Shown here in pieces: positions 53,233 to 64,000 of a DNA stretch of 64,000 bases. The position numbers and the translations under genes were made by a program. Every line of letters starts with the position of its first letter. The first letter of the stretch is position 1. Location: assembly GCA_945862155.1 (NCBI GenBank), contig CAMAXJ010000003.1, positions 1 through 64,000 on the forward strand, given 5' to 3'. Under the pieces are notes generated by a model, which saw only the letters and a list, made by a program, of their open reading frames with translations, was not told the origin of the DNA and did no database searches. This stretch comes from Rhodoluna limnophila (lineage in GTDB: Bacteria; Actinomycetota; Actinomycetes; Actinomycetales; Microbacteriaceae).

Positions 53233-54279
53233 GTGAAGGCAGCAATCTACCGCGGGGCTCAGGATCTAAAGGTTGAAGAGGTCCCAGAACCAGAAGCTGG
53301 CGCTAACGAAGTAAAGCTTCGCATCCACGCCTGCGCTACCTGCGGTACTGATGCCAAAATCTATAACCACGGACATCCAAGACTTACCCCACCACAAATC
53401 ATCGGACACGAGATAGCCGGCGAAGTAGTTTCAGTTGGTGCCGGCGTGAATTCCGTGAAGGTAGGCGATCGCGTTCAAGTCATCGCCGCTATTCCCTGCG
53501 GTACCTGCTGGGCATGCCAGGCCGGAACAATGACAATTTGCCCCAACCAACTTTCCATGGGATACCAATTCCCAGGTGGCTTTGCCGAGTACATGATTGT
53601 GCCTAACGAAGTTATTCGCGTTGACGGACTAAACCATATTCCTGAGGGCGTCACCTACGAAGAAGCATCGGTAGTTGAACCATTGGCCTGTGTGCTAAAT
53701 GCTCAGGAACTAGTTCGCGTCGGTGAAGGCGACGAAGTACTTGTGATGGGAGCTGGTCCCATCGGTTGCCTTCACGTTCGGCTTGCCCGTGCGCTTGGAG
53801 CCAAGAAAGTTTTCCTTGCTGATATCAACGGCGGACGGTTGAAACTTTCTGCGGATGTTGTGAGACCAGATCGTGCGATAGATATGTCCACGGAAAACTT
53901 AGCGGAGATAATCAAGGCAGAAACCGACGGCAAGGGACCCTCGGTAATAATCACCGCAGCCCCTTCGGGCCAGGCTCAAGAGCAGGCCATCGAGATGGCT
54001 CGACCGGGGGGAAGAATTAGCTTTTTCGGGGGACTACCAAAAGACAAGCCGATGATTTCAGCAGATTCAAACCTGGTGCACTACAAAGAACTAATGCTCA
54101 TGGGTGCCAATGGTTCATCGCCTTCTCATAACCGTCAGGCTCTTGCTCTGATTGCCTCAGGCAAGGTCAAGGTCGCAGATTTGATTACCACTCGGGTTGG
54201 ATTAGCTGATGTCCAAAAGGGCATCGAGGCTGTTCTATCGGGTGAGGCCATCAAAGTTGTCGTGCTCCCAAGCCAGTAA
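53233..54279 (+). CDS. Zinc-dependent MDR alcohol/polyol dehydrogenase
   Basis: GHEIAGEVVSVG; CGTCWACQAGTMTICPN; VMGAGPIGCLHVRLA; GTG start. Confidence 0.88.
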   Translation: MKAAIYRGAQDLKVEEVPEPEAGANEVKLRIHACATCGTDAKIYNHGHPRLTPPQIIGHEIAGEVVSVGAGVNSVKVGDRVQVIAAIPCGTCWACQAGTMTICPNQLSMGYQFPGGFAEYMIVPNEVIRVDGLNHIPEGVTYEEASVVEPLACVLNAQELVRVGEGDEVLVMGAGPIGCLHVRLARALGAKKVFLADINGGRLKLSADVVRPDRAIDMSTENLAEIIKAETDGKGPSVIITAAPSGQAQEQAIEMARPGGRISFFGGLPKDKPMISADSNLVHYKELMLMGANGSSPSHNRQALALIASGKVKVADLITTRVGLADVQKGIEAVLSGEAIKVVVLPSQ

Positions 54280-54288
54280 ACTTGAGGC

Positions 54289-54753
54289 ATGCCCAGGCCT
54301 TTAGATCCCGCTTCTTTGCCCGCGATTGCCAAGGCGCTCAAGCTTTTCAAGGCCTCCTCCTTTATTACTGGAGGTTTCTTACTTCTTCTTATGCTCACCT
54401 GGGGACTTCGTCGTCTGGAGAATGTCAGTTTCGGGGCCCTCAATGGATTCGAGCTTTGGGCCTTCGGTCCAAATGGATTTTTGAGCTTGGAGCCTTACGT
54501 AAACGAAGGCCAAGGTCTTCCAGAAACCGGACTCAATCTAACCGTTGGCATTTTGGTGGTCCACGGCTGGCTATACGTTTTGTATTTGTTCGCCGATTTT
54601 AGAATGTGGACCTTGATGCGTTGGAGTTTTTCTAGGTTCTTGTTTATTGCAGCCGGTGGCATTGTGCCGTTCCTGTCCTTCTACACCGAACGTCGCTACG
54701 CCAAAATAGCAACCGAGCAAATGCGAGCTGCAGGATGGGACGGGAGAAATTAA
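54289..54753 (+). CDS. DUF3817-like membrane protein
   Basis: [32 protein letters not shown]; adjacent to guaA. Confidence 0.75.
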   Translation: MPRPLDPASLPAIAKALKLFKASSFITGGFLLLLMLTWGLRRLENVSFGALNGFELWAFGPNGFLSLEPYVNEGQGLPETGLNLTVGILVVHGWLYVLYLFADFRMWTLMRWSFSRFLFIAAGGIVPFLSFYTERRYAKIATEQMRAAGWDGRN

Positions 54754-56305
54754 CCGCCCGGTACTGGTAGTTGACTTCGGTGCACAGTATGCACAGTTGA
54801 TTGCTCGCCGAGTCCGCGAAGCTGGTGTCTACTCAGAAATAGTTCACCACACTCTTACCGCCGAACAAATCAAAGCCAAAGATCCTTTGGCAATTATTTT
54901 GTCCGGTGGGCCATCAAGTGTTTACGAAGAAGGTTCACCACAGCTTGATCCTAAGATTCTTGAACTTGGAATTCCGGTACTTGGTATTTGTTATGGATTT
55001 CAAATTCTCGCTTCCTTGCTCGGCGGACAAGTCGATAAAACCGGCAAGCGCGAATACGGTGCAACTGATTTGAAAGTTTCTGCAGCCGGAGAGATTCTTG
55101 CCGGTCAGCCAAATTCGCAAACTTGTTGGATGAGCCATGGCGATCAAGTGATGAAAGCCCCTGCAGGCTTTGAAGTTTTAGCTTCGACTGACACCACTCC
55201 GGTCGCAGCATTTGCATCAAGTGATAAAAAGATTTACGGCGTGCAGTGGCATCCAGAAGTCAAGCACTCACAATTCGGCCAGAACGTTCTGGAAAATTTC
55301 TTACATAAAGCAGCAGGCATTCCAGCTGATTGGAATTCTGGCAACGTCATTGCTGAACAGGTAGCCAAGATCAAGGCCCAGGTTGGCTCCGATCGGGTGA
55401 TTTGTGGGCTCTCCGGCGGAGTGGATTCAGCGGTTGCGGCAGCCCTAGTTCATAAAGCCGTGGGGGATCAGTTGGTTGCAGTGTTTGTCGATCACGGTCT
55501 ACTTCGCGAGGGTGAGGCTCAGCAGGTTCAGCGCGACTACGTTGCAGCTACGGGGATTCGCCTAGTCACCGTGAACGCTGAGGAGAAATTCCTTTCCGCC
55601 CTTAGCGGGGTATCCGATCCTGAAACCAAGCGAAAGATTATCGGCAGAGAATTCATAAGAACTTTCGAACAGGCCCAGGCTGAGCTAATTGCCGAGGCCA
55701 AGGCCGATAACCGACCAATCAAGTTCTTAGTTCAAGGGACTTTGTATCCAGATGTAGTTGAATCCGGTGGCGGAGTCACCGCAGGAATCAAATCCCATCA
55801 CAACGTAGGGGGATTGCCGGAGGATCTGCAGTTTGAACTTGTTGAACCACTTCGTACACTTTTCAAAGACGAGGTTCGCGCCATTGGCAAAGAGCTTGGT
55901 CTACCGGCAGAGATTGTTCAGCGTCAGCCATTTCCTGGGCCTGGTCTTGGAATTCGAATCGTTGGTGAAATTACAAAAGATCGACTTGACTTGCTTAGAA
56001 AAGCAGATGCCATCGTTCGAGAAGAGCTAACAGCCGCTGGCTTAGATGCGCAGATCTGGCAGTGCCCGGTTGTACTTTTGGCCGATGTTCGTTCCGTAGG
56101 TGTTCAAGGTGATGGCCGAAGCTACGGACACCCAATTGTTTTGCGTCCAGTTTCGAGTGAAGACGCGATGACTGCGGATTGGACCAGACTCGACTACGAC
56201 GTGCTTGCAAGAATTTCTAACCGAATCACAAATGAGGTCGAGGGTGTCAACCGTGTGGTTCTCGATGTGACATCAAAACCTCCCGGCACTATTGAATGGG
56301 AGTAG
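54749..56305 (+). CDS. guaA: GMP synthase (glutamine-hydrolysing), probable ATT start
   Basis: (ATT)[48 protein letters not shown]; no ATG/GTG/TTG between in-frame stop 54707 and the conserved N-terminus. Confidence 0.85.
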   Translation: MNRPVLVVDFGAQYAQLIARRVREAGVYSEIVHHTLTAEQIKAKDPLAIILSGGPSSVYEEGSPQLDPKILELGIPVLGICYGFQILASLLGGQVDKTGKREYGATDLKVSAAGEILAGQPNSQTCWMSHGDQVMKAPAGFEVLASTDTTPVAAFASSDKKIYGVQWHPEVKHSQFGQNVLENFLHKAAGIPADWNSGNVIAEQVAKIKAQVGSDRVICGLSGGVDSAVAAALVHKAVGDQLVAVFVDHGLLREGEAQQVQRDYVAATGIRLVTVNAEEKFLSALSGVSDPETKRKIIGREFIRTFEQAQAELIAEAKADNRPIKFLVQGTLYPDVVESGGGVTAGIKSHHNVGGLPEDLQFELVEPLRTLFKDEVRAIGKELGLPAEIVQRQPFPGPGLGIRIVGEITKDRLDLLRKADAIVREELTAAGLDAQIWQCPVVLLADVRSVGVQGDGRSYGHPIVLRPVSSEDAMTADWTRLDYDVLARISNRITNEVEGVNRVVLDVTSKPPGTIEWE

Positions 56306-56309
56306 CTTC

Positions 56310-57224
56310 TTGCGCCCGCTTGTTCTAGGTCACCGCGGTGCGTGTGGCTATCGTCCAGAAAACACGATGGAAGCATTTGAGCTAGCAATAGCCCAGGGCG
56401 CAGACGGAGTTGAGTGCGATCTAGTTCCAACCAGAGATGGCGAACTTATTCTCAGACATGAAAATTGGCTGAACGGGACAACCGATATCGAGTCTCATCC
56501 GCAGTTTGCCGAGCGGTCCCGCGCTGGCTACTCCGACGGCATTACCGAGAATGGATTCTTTAGCGAAGACTTCGATTTAGCTGAACTGGAGGCGGTTCGG
56601 GCCATAGAACGCCTGCCGGAAGATAGGCCTGGCAGTGCCAAGTTTGATGGTCAGTTCAAGATTCCCACCATCGATCAGCTACTTGCCGCACCTTTTATGG
56701 AAAGAAAAACCCTAGTTATAGAGGTAAAGCACGGCATGCATTTCACCAGGAAAGGTATGGATATAGCAGGGACCGTGAGCCGCAAGCTGGACGAGTCCAA
56801 CTGGAAAGAGCGGGGAATCAAGATTGTCCTTGAGAGCTTCGACTACGAGATGATGTTGCTACTAAAAGCAGCATGCGGTGCGGATAAAAAGTATGTCTTT
56901 CTAACCGAGAAGGACAGACTTCCAGATGGCGAAACAACTTTGACGAGAAGGTATCTAGAGCAGATCACAAACGACTTTAATGGCGTCAGTCTTGATTTGG
57001 CACTGTTATTCGATGAGGACGAATTGGGCAGTTACACAGTCTCGAATGGTTCGATTGAGCTTGCCAAAGAAATTGGGCTAGAGGTGTTCGGCTGGACTCT
57101 TAAGGCTGAAGACGCAACTCAAAGTGTTGATGACTACTTTGCAAAAGTTGCGCTGGCTGGACTGGATGGCATCTTCGTTGATCAGCCCGATCTTTTGCGC
57201 AGCATTGTCGATGGCACCGCCTAG
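56310..57224 (+). CDS. Glycerophosphodiester phosphodiesterase family protein
   Basis: VLGHRGACGYRPENTMEAFELAIAQGADGVECDL; TTG start (56292 or 56310). Confidence 0.9.
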   Translation: MRPLVLGHRGACGYRPENTMEAFELAIAQGADGVECDLVPTRDGELILRHENWLNGTTDIESHPQFAERSRAGYSDGITENGFFSEDFDLAELEAVRAIERLPEDRPGSAKFDGQFKIPTIDQLLAAPFMERKTLVIEVKHGMHFTRKGMDIAGTVSRKLDESNWKERGIKIVLESFDYEMMLLLKAACGADKKYVFLTEKDRLPDGETTLTRRYLEQITNDFNGVSLDLALLFDEDELGSYTVSNGSIELAKEIGLEVFGWTLKAEDATQSVDDYFAKVALAGLDGIFVDQPDLLRSIVDGTA

Positions 57225-57236
57225 GCTAGGCAGGTC

Positions 57237-59507
57237 ATGAACCAGAATCTACTTGAAGAGCTAAACCCGCAGCAGGTTGCTGCGGTTGTTCACCGTGGCC
57301 CGGGGCTTTTAATCGTTGCGGGAGCAGGTTCTGGAAAAACTAAAGTTCTTACTCACCGCATCGCGCACCTGTTAGATAACAAAGAAGCCTGGCCTTCCCA
57401 GATTCTTGCAATTACTTTCACAAACAAAGCCGCCAACGAAATGAAAGAACGAGTTCATGCGTTGCTTGGAAGCGTTGCAGATGGAATGTGGATCAAAACA
57501 TTCCACTCCGCTTGCTTACAAATTCTTCGCCGGGAGGCAGGCCTACTCGGTCATGACTCAAACTTCACTGTCTATGACACCGGAGATACCAGGGCTCTAA
57601 TCAAGCGTCTGATTCGCGAATCAGGCAGCGACATTGAGGGGCTCAAGCCCCAGAGCGTTGCCGCGAGAATTTCAAACGCCAAAAATGAGCTCAAGGACTC
57701 CGAAGATTTCTACTCCATGATTGACTCGACCAATCCGAAGGACCGAGCCATCGCCGAGATATTTACTCGATACGCAGCAGAGCTTCGCAAAAACAACGCC
57801 TTTGACTTTGACGACCTAATCGCAGAAACGGTCTACCTATTCCGCTCTTTTCCCAACATCGCAGCTCAGTACCAGAGGCGCTTTAGGCAGATCCTGGTTG
57901 ATGAGTATCAGGACACCAACCACGCCCAGTACTCGCTGATCCGGGAGCTCACCAAGCCCATTGCTGATGCCCACAATGAGCCTGACCCTTCGACGGGGGA
58001 ACTGCCGGGCCCCTCCGCAATCACCGTGGTGGGCGACTCGGATCAGTCGATCTATGCCTTCCGCGGAGCGGACATGCGAAACATCGCAGAATTCGCCAAG
58101 GATTTCCCAGGCTCAACCACGATCTTGCTCGAGCAAAACTATCGCTCCACCCAGAACATCCTTTCCGCTGCCAACGCAGTGATTTCCAAGAACTTTGATC
58201 GTCCTGAAAAAAACCTCTGGACCGACGCGGGCGATGGAGAAAAGATCATCTCCTTCACCGGTATTGATGAAAAATCAGAGGCCGCCTACGTTGTTGATCA
58301 GATATCTGAGCTTCGGCAGTCTTCGGTTGGTTATAGAGACATGGCGATTTTGTATCGCACAAACGCCCTATCGCCTTCTTTGGAAGCGGAGCTAAAAAAC
58401 CAACGGGTGCCCTACGCGGTTATCGGAGGACTAAAGTTCTACGAGCGCAAGGAAATCAAAGATGCCCTTGCATATTTAACGGCGATAGCAAACCCGCGGG
58501 ATGATGAAGCCATAAGAAGAATTCTGAACGAACCTTCCAGGGGAATCGGTGAGAAAACTGAACTCAAAATTGCTGAACTTGCAAGGCGCGAAGAGATTTC
58601 ATTCCGGCAGGGAATCGGCCGAACCGACACTCTTGGCCTTGGTCCCAAGCTCACGAATTCGCTGACGGCTTTTTCTAAATTGCTAAATGATCTTGATGCC
58701 ATGGCGGTTGAGTCCAAGATTGCTGATGTGCTATCGGCGGCGTTGAATCTCTCCGGATATCGCGCTGCACTGGAGGACAGTCGAGATCCGCAGGATGAAG
58801 CGCGCGTGGATAACCTCGATGCTCTGATTGGACAGGTCTTTGAATACCAGAGGCAAAACCCGGATGCAACTATCGCCGAGTACTTGGCGGATATCACTTT
58901 GGCTGCTGCGGCCGATGAAATTGACGATGACTCTGGAAACGTGTCGCTAATGACACTGCACACCGCCAAGGGCTTGGAATACGAAGTGATTTTCCTTGTG
59001 GGTCTTGAACAAGGAACTTTGCCGCACTTGCGTTCCTTCGATGAGCCTGGCGGAGTAGCTGAAGAGCGAAGACTTCTTTATGTGGGTATGACTCGCGCAA
59101 GAGACAGGCTCTATTTGACCTCTGCTTTGCAAAGAACGCTATTTGGCTCAACTACTGCCTTTTTGCCAAGCAGCTTCTTAGGGGATATCCCGCCTGAACT
59201 GCTTCAAACCGAGGGAGCCCAACGAGCATCCAGCGGCTTTATTGCCGGCGGGTTCAAAGGTATGGGCTCATCAACTCCATCGCCTTCGATGAAACCCAAG
59301 ACCCAGATCGCCGGTGCCATAAGAGAGGTCAGGGACAACAGCTCCTTACAGTTGGTAATTGGCGATCGCATCAATCACGCTGATTATGGACAGGGGACAG
59401 TTGTTTCCACCAGGGGCGAAGGACCCAAGCAGGTCGCCGAGGTCAAATTTGATGAGGGTTCGACTAAGTCTCTGGTGGTAAAAATAGCCCCTATCGAAAA
59501 GCTCTAA
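57237..59507 (+). CDS. pcrA: ATP-dependent DNA helicase UvrD/PcrA
   Basis: LNPQQVAAVVHRGPGLLIVAGAGSGKTKVLTHRIAHLL; VGDSDQSIYAFRGAD. Confidence 0.95.
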   Translation: MNQNLLEELNPQQVAAVVHRGPGLLIVAGAGSGKTKVLTHRIAHLLDNKEAWPSQILAITFTNKAANEMKERVHALLGSVADGMWIKTFHSACLQILRREAGLLGHDSNFTVYDTGDTRALIKRLIRESGSDIEGLKPQSVAARISNAKNELKDSEDFYSMIDSTNPKDRAIAEIFTRYAAELRKNNAFDFDDLIAETVYLFRSFPNIAAQYQRRFRQILVDEYQDTNHAQYSLIRELTKPIADAHNEPDPSTGELPGPSAITVVGDSDQSIYAFRGADMRNIAEFAKDFPGSTTILLEQNYRSTQNILSAANAVISKNFDRPEKNLWTDAGDGEKIISFTGIDEKSEAAYVVDQISELRQSSVGYRDMAILYRTNALSPSLEAELKNQRVPYAVIGGLKFYERKEIKDALAYLTAIANPRDDEAIRRILNEPSRGIGEKTELKIAELARREEISFRQGIGRTDTLGLGPKLTNSLTAFSKLLNDLDAMAVESKIADVLSAALNLSGYRAALEDSRDPQDEARVDNLDALIGQVFEYQRQNPDATIAEYLADITLAAAADEIDDDSGNVSLMTLHTAKGLEYEVIFLVGLEQGTLPHLRSFDEPGGVAEERRLLYVGMTRARDRLYLTSALQRTLFGSTTAFLPSSFLGDIPPELLQTEGAQRASSGFIAGGFKGMGSSTPSPSMKPKTQIAGAIREVRDNSSLQLVIGDRINHADYGQGTVVSTRGEGPKQVAEVKFDEGSTKSLVVKIAPIEKL

Positions 59508-59561
59508 ACTTGAGGGCATAAGGCCCTTGGCCATTTCTTCTAATTCGAAGCGGGATAACAG

Positions 59562-60719
59562 TTGGATTTATTTGAGTATCAAGCACGCGATCTTTTCGAG
59601 AAGTACCAGGTTCCTGCCCTAAAGGGCCTAATCGCGGACACCCCAGAACAAGCCGAAGCGGCAGCCGCCAAGATTGGCGGCACAGTTGTAGTAAAGGCCC
59701 AGGTGAAAACCGGTGGTCGAGGCAAAGCTGGCGGCGTCAAGGTTGCTCACTCACCCGCAGAGGCTAAAGAAGCAGCAGCAAAGATTCTGGGCCTTGATAT
59801 CAAAGGCCACGTTGTCAAGCGCGTCATGATCGCCGAGGGTGCAAAAATTGCGAAGGAGTTTTACTTCTCGGTTTTGCTCGATCGCTCGAACCGCACCTTC
59901 CTATCGCTTTGCTCTGTTGAGGGCGGAATGGAAATTGAGCAGCTAGCCGAGGAGCGTCCAGAAGCGCTCGCAAAGATTGCCATTGACGCAGTTAAGGGAA
60001 TTGACCTTGCGAAGGCATTGGATATTGCCAAAGCCGGAGGCTTTGAGGATGAACTAGCTTCCAAGGTCGCTCCAATATTTGTAAAGCTTTATGAAGTGTT
60101 CAAAAAAGAAGACACCACACTAGTTGAAGTAAACCCGCTGGTGCTAACCGAAGACGGCAAGATTTTGGCTCTGGATGGAAAGGTGTCATTCGATGACAAC
60201 GCCGAGTTCCGCCACGAGCGCGACGCACTAGAGCGCGACGCACTTGACCCACTCGAAGCCAAGGCTAAGGCCATGGATTTGAACTACGTAAAGCTTGACG
60301 GCGAAGTTGGCATCATCGGAAACGGTGCCGGACTGGTTATGTCCACCCTAGACGTAGTTGCCTATGCAGGGGCTCGTCACGGGGGAGTAAAGCCAGCTAA
60401 CTTCCTTGACATCGGAGGTGGAGCTTCAGCTGAGGTTATGGCTGCCGGACTCGATGTCATCTTGAATGACCCACAGGTCAAAAGCGTTTTTGTAAACGTC
60501 TTTGGTGGAATCACCGCCTGCGACGCAGTTGCCAACGGAATAGTTGGCGCCTTAGACAAGCTTGGTTCAAAAGCTTCTAAGCCGTTGGTTGTGCGCCTCG
60601 ACGGCAACAACGTTGTTGAGGGAAGAAAAATTCTGGCGGATGCAAATCACCCGCTTGTAACAGTTGTCGAGACTATGGACGAGGCTGCCGATAAAGCAGC
60701 TGAGCTAGCAAGCAAGTAG
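59562..60719 (+). CDS. sucC: Succinyl-CoA ligase beta subunit (TTG start)
   Basis: [22 protein letters not shown]. Confidence 0.97.
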   Translation: MDLFEYQARDLFEKYQVPALKGLIADTPEQAEAAAAKIGGTVVVKAQVKTGGRGKAGGVKVAHSPAEAKEAAAKILGLDIKGHVVKRVMIAEGAKIAKEFYFSVLLDRSNRTFLSLCSVEGGMEIEQLAEERPEALAKIAIDAVKGIDLAKALDIAKAGGFEDELASKVAPIFVKLYEVFKKEDTTLVEVNPLVLTEDGKILALDGKVSFDDNAEFRHERDALERDALDPLEAKAKAMDLNYVKLDGEVGIIGNGAGLVMSTLDVVAYAGARHGGVKPANFLDIGGGASAEVMAAGLDVILNDPQVKSVFVNVFGGITACDAVANGIVGALDKLGSKASKPLVVRLDGNNVVEGRKILADANHPLVTVVETMDEAADKAAELASK

Positions 60720-60730
60720 GGAAGCACTTA

Positions 60731-61618
60731 ATGGCAATTTTTCTAGACCAGAATTCAAAAATCATCGTCCAGGGTATGACTGGATCAGAGGGTATGAAGC
60801 ACACTCAGCGCATGCTTAAGGGCGGCTCCAACATCGTTGGCGGAGTCAACCCTCGCAAAGCAGGAGAGACCGTTGAGGTCGACGGCAAGACCCTTCCAAT
60901 CTTTGGGTCCGTAGCTGAAGCGATGAAGGCTACTGCTGCGAACGTTACCGTGATGTTTGTTCCTCCTGCTTTCGCAAAGGCCGCCATGATTGAAGCAATC
61001 GATGCCGAAATCAAACTTGCAGTTGCAATCACCGAAGGCATTCCAGTTCACGACTCGGCAGAAGCTTGGGCATACAACGTTTCCAAAGGTCTAAAGACTC
61101 GAATCATTGGCCCGAACTGCCCTGGAATCATCAGCCCAGGAAAATCCAATGCCGGAATTACCCCGAGCGACATCACAGGCCCTGGTCCTATCGGACTTGT
61201 TTCTAAATCTGGAACACTGACCTATCAAATGATGTTTGAGCTGCGGGATATCGGAATGTCTACCGCAATTGGAATCGGCGGTGACCCGGTTATTGGAACC
61301 ACTCACATTGATGCACTCGAAGCTTTCCAAAATGACCCGGAGACCAAGGCAATTGTTTTGATTGGTGAAATCGGAGGCGACTCGGAAGAGAAGGCCGCTG
61401 CCTACATCAAGGATCACGTCACCAAGCCAGTGGTGGCTTACGTTGCCGGATTCACAGCACCCGAGGGTAAGACCATGGGTCACGCTGGAGCAATTGTTTC
61501 TGGATCTGCCGGAACTGCCCAAGCCAAAAAGGAGGCCTTCGAGGCAGTCGGCGTTAAGGTTGGCAAAACCCCGAGCGAGACCGCGGCGCTTATGCGCGAG
61601 GTAATCAGTTCTTTATAG
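60731..61618 (+). CDS. sucD: Succinyl-CoA ligase alpha subunit
   Basis: [40 protein letters not shown]. Confidence 0.97.
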   Translation: MAIFLDQNSKIIVQGMTGSEGMKHTQRMLKGGSNIVGGVNPRKAGETVEVDGKTLPIFGSVAEAMKATAANVTVMFVPPAFAKAAMIEAIDAEIKLAVAITEGIPVHDSAEAWAYNVSKGLKTRIIGPNCPGIISPGKSNAGITPSDITGPGPIGLVSKSGTLTYQMMFELRDIGMSTAIGIGGDPVIGTTHIDALEAFQNDPETKAIVLIGEIGGDSEEKAAAYIKDHVTKPVVAYVAGFTAPEGKTMGHAGAIVSGSAGTAQAKKEAFEAVGVKVGKTPSETAALMREVISSL

Positions 61619-61631
61619 AGAACTTGGTTAA

Positions 61632-62891
61632 GTGAATAAGAGACAGACTTTTTTCCTCGCAGCCTTCGATGCTGCGATTAGGGTGGCACTCGGGCTAGGT
61701 GTGCTGTTGGGGCCACTGACGATTGTTTGGCTTTTTGAAAATGATGCAAACGTTGAATGGCTCGTAGTTTTTAGGGCAGCATCAGATTTTTGGTTGCTTT
61801 CCCACGGCACCAGGCTGGTAGTTCCAGCTGGTGAAATCCTAGGCGTTGCAGTTCCAACTTTTATAGTTGCCCTGATCCCACTCGGAATGACCATTTGGTT
61901 CGCAAGACTTTACTACACCGCAGGCAAGAGATTCCTTGCTTCCTCGGCACTCTGGCCCGGGTGGCTTGGCGGGACTTTAGTTGTTGGAGCCTTATCTCTT
62001 GGTATAAGCACGCTTGCTTTTGATCCAGCAATTTATCCAGTGACTTGGCAAGGGGTAGTTTTCCCTACTGCCCTATTTTTCTTTTTTCAGTTCCTCGGTT
62101 CAGTTTTTGGTAAGCCCGATGAGCTTTTTGATGGCGATGTAATCGACCAGGCACCCGAGCGTGATCGAATCCGGAGGGCTCTAAATGATTTTCGCCTTCA
62201 GATGCACTGGAGTATTCGTTCGCTAATTGCTCCTGCGCTTCGCGCAGGAACTTCCATAACAGTCATGCTGCTTATGGTTTCGGCTTTTGTAATTGCAATC
62301 CTGATTGGCTTTAGTTGGATTGATATCACAAGACTCTATGAAAGTGTTCAGGTGAGCATACTTGGAGCGGTAGTGCTAACGGCGGGGCAGTTGGCATTGC
62401 TACCGAACCTAATCATCTTTGGTGCAGCTTGGTTCACCGGTGTCGGTTTCTCAATTGGAACCGGTTCGTTGATCTCACCTCTCGGTTCTCAAGTGGGGCC
62501 GCTTCCTGCAGTTCCATTACTTGGAGCACTACCTGTAGGAAGACTGGATTTTGGAATGATCGCCATTGCGGTTGTGTTGATCGCAGCCTTTATTGCCACT
62601 TTGTCAATTCGTCGCTCGGCAGATGTGATCAGATTCGAGTTTGCAACAGCGTGGTCAGCTGCTATTTCATTAGGCCTTTCAATTGCATTGGTGACTTCCC
62701 TTCAGCTTGGATTACTGGCTCTACTTGCCTCTGGAGGGGCGGGGCCTGGCAGGCTTAGCCAAATCGGCATAAACCCTTGGCTTTTGATGTTGATTAGCTT
62801 TGTTGAAGTCTTCGTTGTTGCAACCCTCGCTGCTTTCTTTAGCGCCCGGCCATCTGACTCAAGCGCCTCAAAACCACGAGCAGTAAGCTAG
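61632..62891 (+). CDS. DUF6350-like polytopic membrane protein (GTG start)
   Basis: Multiple TM segments, position between sucD and purN. Confidence 0.65.
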   Translation: MNKRQTFFLAAFDAAIRVALGLGVLLGPLTIVWLFENDANVEWLVVFRAASDFWLLSHGTRLVVPAGEILGVAVPTFIVALIPLGMTIWFARLYYTAGKRFLASSALWPGWLGGTLVVGALSLGISTLAFDPAIYPVTWQGVVFPTALFFFFQFLGSVFGKPDELFDGDVIDQAPERDRIRRALNDFRLQMHWSIRSLIAPALRAGTSITVMLLMVSAFVIAILIGFSWIDITRLYESVQVSILGAVVLTAGQLALLPNLIIFGAAWFTGVGFSIGTGSLISPLGSQVGPLPAVPLLGALPVGRLDFGMIAIAVVLIAAFIATLSIRRSADVIRFEFATAWSAAISLGLSIALVTSLQLGLLALLASGGAGPGRLSQIGINPWLLMLISFVEVFVVATLAAFFSARPSDSSASKPRAVS

Positions 62892-62895
62892 CCGC

Positions 62896-63480
62896 ATGTT
62901 GTCGGTAGTGGTCTTGATTTCAGGTACAGGATCGAACCTACTTGCCCTGTTGAAAACAATCGAAAATCCCTTGGTGCCGGTTCGTGTTCTCGCCGTTGGT
63001 TCTGATGGCGCGGCTGCGGGTTTAGCTCATGCTGACTTTTACGGGATTCCAACTTTCGTGGTCGAGCGCGGTAAATTCTCCGACCGCGAAAGCTGGGGTC
63101 TAAGACTGCAGGAGATCGTAGAGTCATACAATCCGGATCTTGTTGCCCTGGCTGGATTCATGAAAATTCTGCCAGCAAAATTTGTTGACCGTTTCAGCCC
63201 AAACTTGATTAACATTCATGCCTCTATGCTTCCTCTTTTCCCTGGGGCGAACGCTGTCCGCGACACTTTAGCTGCAGGGGTCACCGAAACCGGAGCAACT
63301 ATTCATGTTGTTGATGCGGGTGTCGACACTGGACCGATCATCGAGCAAAGGAAAGTGCCAGTGATGCCAGGCGATGATATCGCAACTCTTCACGAACGAA
63401 TCAAGGTGCATGAGCGCGATATGCTAATTCAAACAATCATCGGTGTTGCTGAAAAGCGCATCGATCTAGCGAGCATTTAG
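62896..63480 (+). CDS. purN: Phosphoribosylglycinamide formyltransferase
   Basis: VVLISGTGSNLLALL; INIHASMLPLFPGANA. Confidence 0.96.
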   Translation: MLSVVVLISGTGSNLLALLKTIENPLVPVRVLAVGSDGAAAGLAHADFYGIPTFVVERGKFSDRESWGLRLQEIVESYNPDLVALAGFMKILPAKFVDRFSPNLINIHASMLPLFPGANAVRDTLAAGVTETGATIHVVDAGVDTGPIIEQRKVPVMPGDDIATLHERIKVHERDMLIQTIIGVAEKRIDLASI

Positions 63481-63489
63481 AGCAACGTT

Positions 63490-64000
63490 ATGGAAAGCAA
63501 ATACCAAGCCGCTGATTACCGCCACTATGACAAAATCCCTATCAAGCGTGCTCTTATTTCTGTCTCCGACAAGAGGGGATTACTCGAGCTGGCAAAATCC
63601 CTATCCACTGCCGGTGTAGAAATTGTCTCAACAGGCTCCACCGCAAAGACAATTGCCGACGCCGGAATCAAAGTCACCGAAGTTTCAAAGGTCACAGGAT
63701 TTGAAGAAACTCTCGATGGTCGAGTAAAGACCTTACATCCGTCAATTCACGCTGGTTTACTTGCTGATCTTCGCCTGGTGTCACACCAAAGCCAACTCAA
63801 GGATTTGAAGGTGGAGCCATTTCAGTTGGTAGTTGTGAATCTGTATCCGTTTGTCGAGGCGATTAACGCCGGGGCAACAAGGGAGGCAGCTATCGATCAC
63901 ATTGACATCGGCGGGCCCGCGATGGTTAGGGCATCAGCTAAAAACCACGCCAATGTGGCGATCGTGGTGGAACCTAGCAAGTACCAAACAATTATTAGCG
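63490..64000 (+). CDS. purH: PurH bifunctional AICAR transformylase/IMP cyclohydrolase, 5' part, truncated by window end
   Basis: Own translation: [37 protein letters not shown]...[24 protein letters not shown]; not in ORF track. Confidence 0.95.
   Translation, partial: MESKYQAADYRHYDKIPIKRALISVSDKRGLLELAKSLSTAGVEIVSTGSTAKTIADAGIKVTEVSKVTGFEETLDGRVKTLHPSIHAGLLADLRLVSHQSQLKDLKVEPFQLVVVNLYPFVEAINAGATREAAIDHIDIGGPAMVRASAKNHANVAIVVEPSKYQTIIS

Noticed and set aside
54797-54799. TTG start for guaA as in the ORF track
   Set aside because: Would remove the conserved [10 protein letters not shown] strand of the GATase domain; upstream frame is open and conserved back to ATT 54749.
58439-58969. 176 aa antisense ORF within pcrA
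   Set aside because: Lies wholly opposite a confidently identified helicase gene; composition-driven antisense ORF with no family signal.
61607-61624. AGTTCT/AGAACT hairpin at the sucD stop
   Set aside because: Short stem without a T-tract; not convincing as a terminator.

Overview
Apparently chromosomal window from a small-genome actinobacterium; gene order and protein style suggest a Microbacteriaceae/freshwater 'Luna'-type lineage (inference from the sequence only). About 26 kb is the S10-spc-alpha ribosomal protein cluster (rpsJ to rpsI), followed by glmM, coaA, glmS, acpS, alr, tsaE, tsaB, a rimI-tsaD fusion, PTS EI/HPr, groES, a branched-chain amino-acid-type ABC transporter, guaB and its paralogue, a mannitol-type PTS cluster, guaA, pcrA, sucCD and purN/purH. 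Most notable: (1) an ~7.3 kb cassette (SsuABC/TauABC-like ABC transporter with two permeases, amidohydrolase, Cys-type sulfatase, TauE/SafE exporter) lies between map and infA inside the ribosomal cluster, and may be an uncharacterised sulfate-ester/amide uptake and degradation system; (2) guaA appears to start at a non-canonical ATT codon; (3) several strong inverted repeats that could be structured r-protein leaders (S10, infA, rpsM, rpoA, rplM); (4) a LivH-type permease with an extra signal-peptide/beta-sandwich-like N-terminus; (5) three AAATAG repeats at exact 21-bp spacing upstream of the ABC binding protein and a 20-bp perfect palindrome upstream of the PTS EIIC gene; (6) low-complexity tails on many ribosomal proteins. 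No CRISPR, transposase, tRNA or rRNA was recognised.
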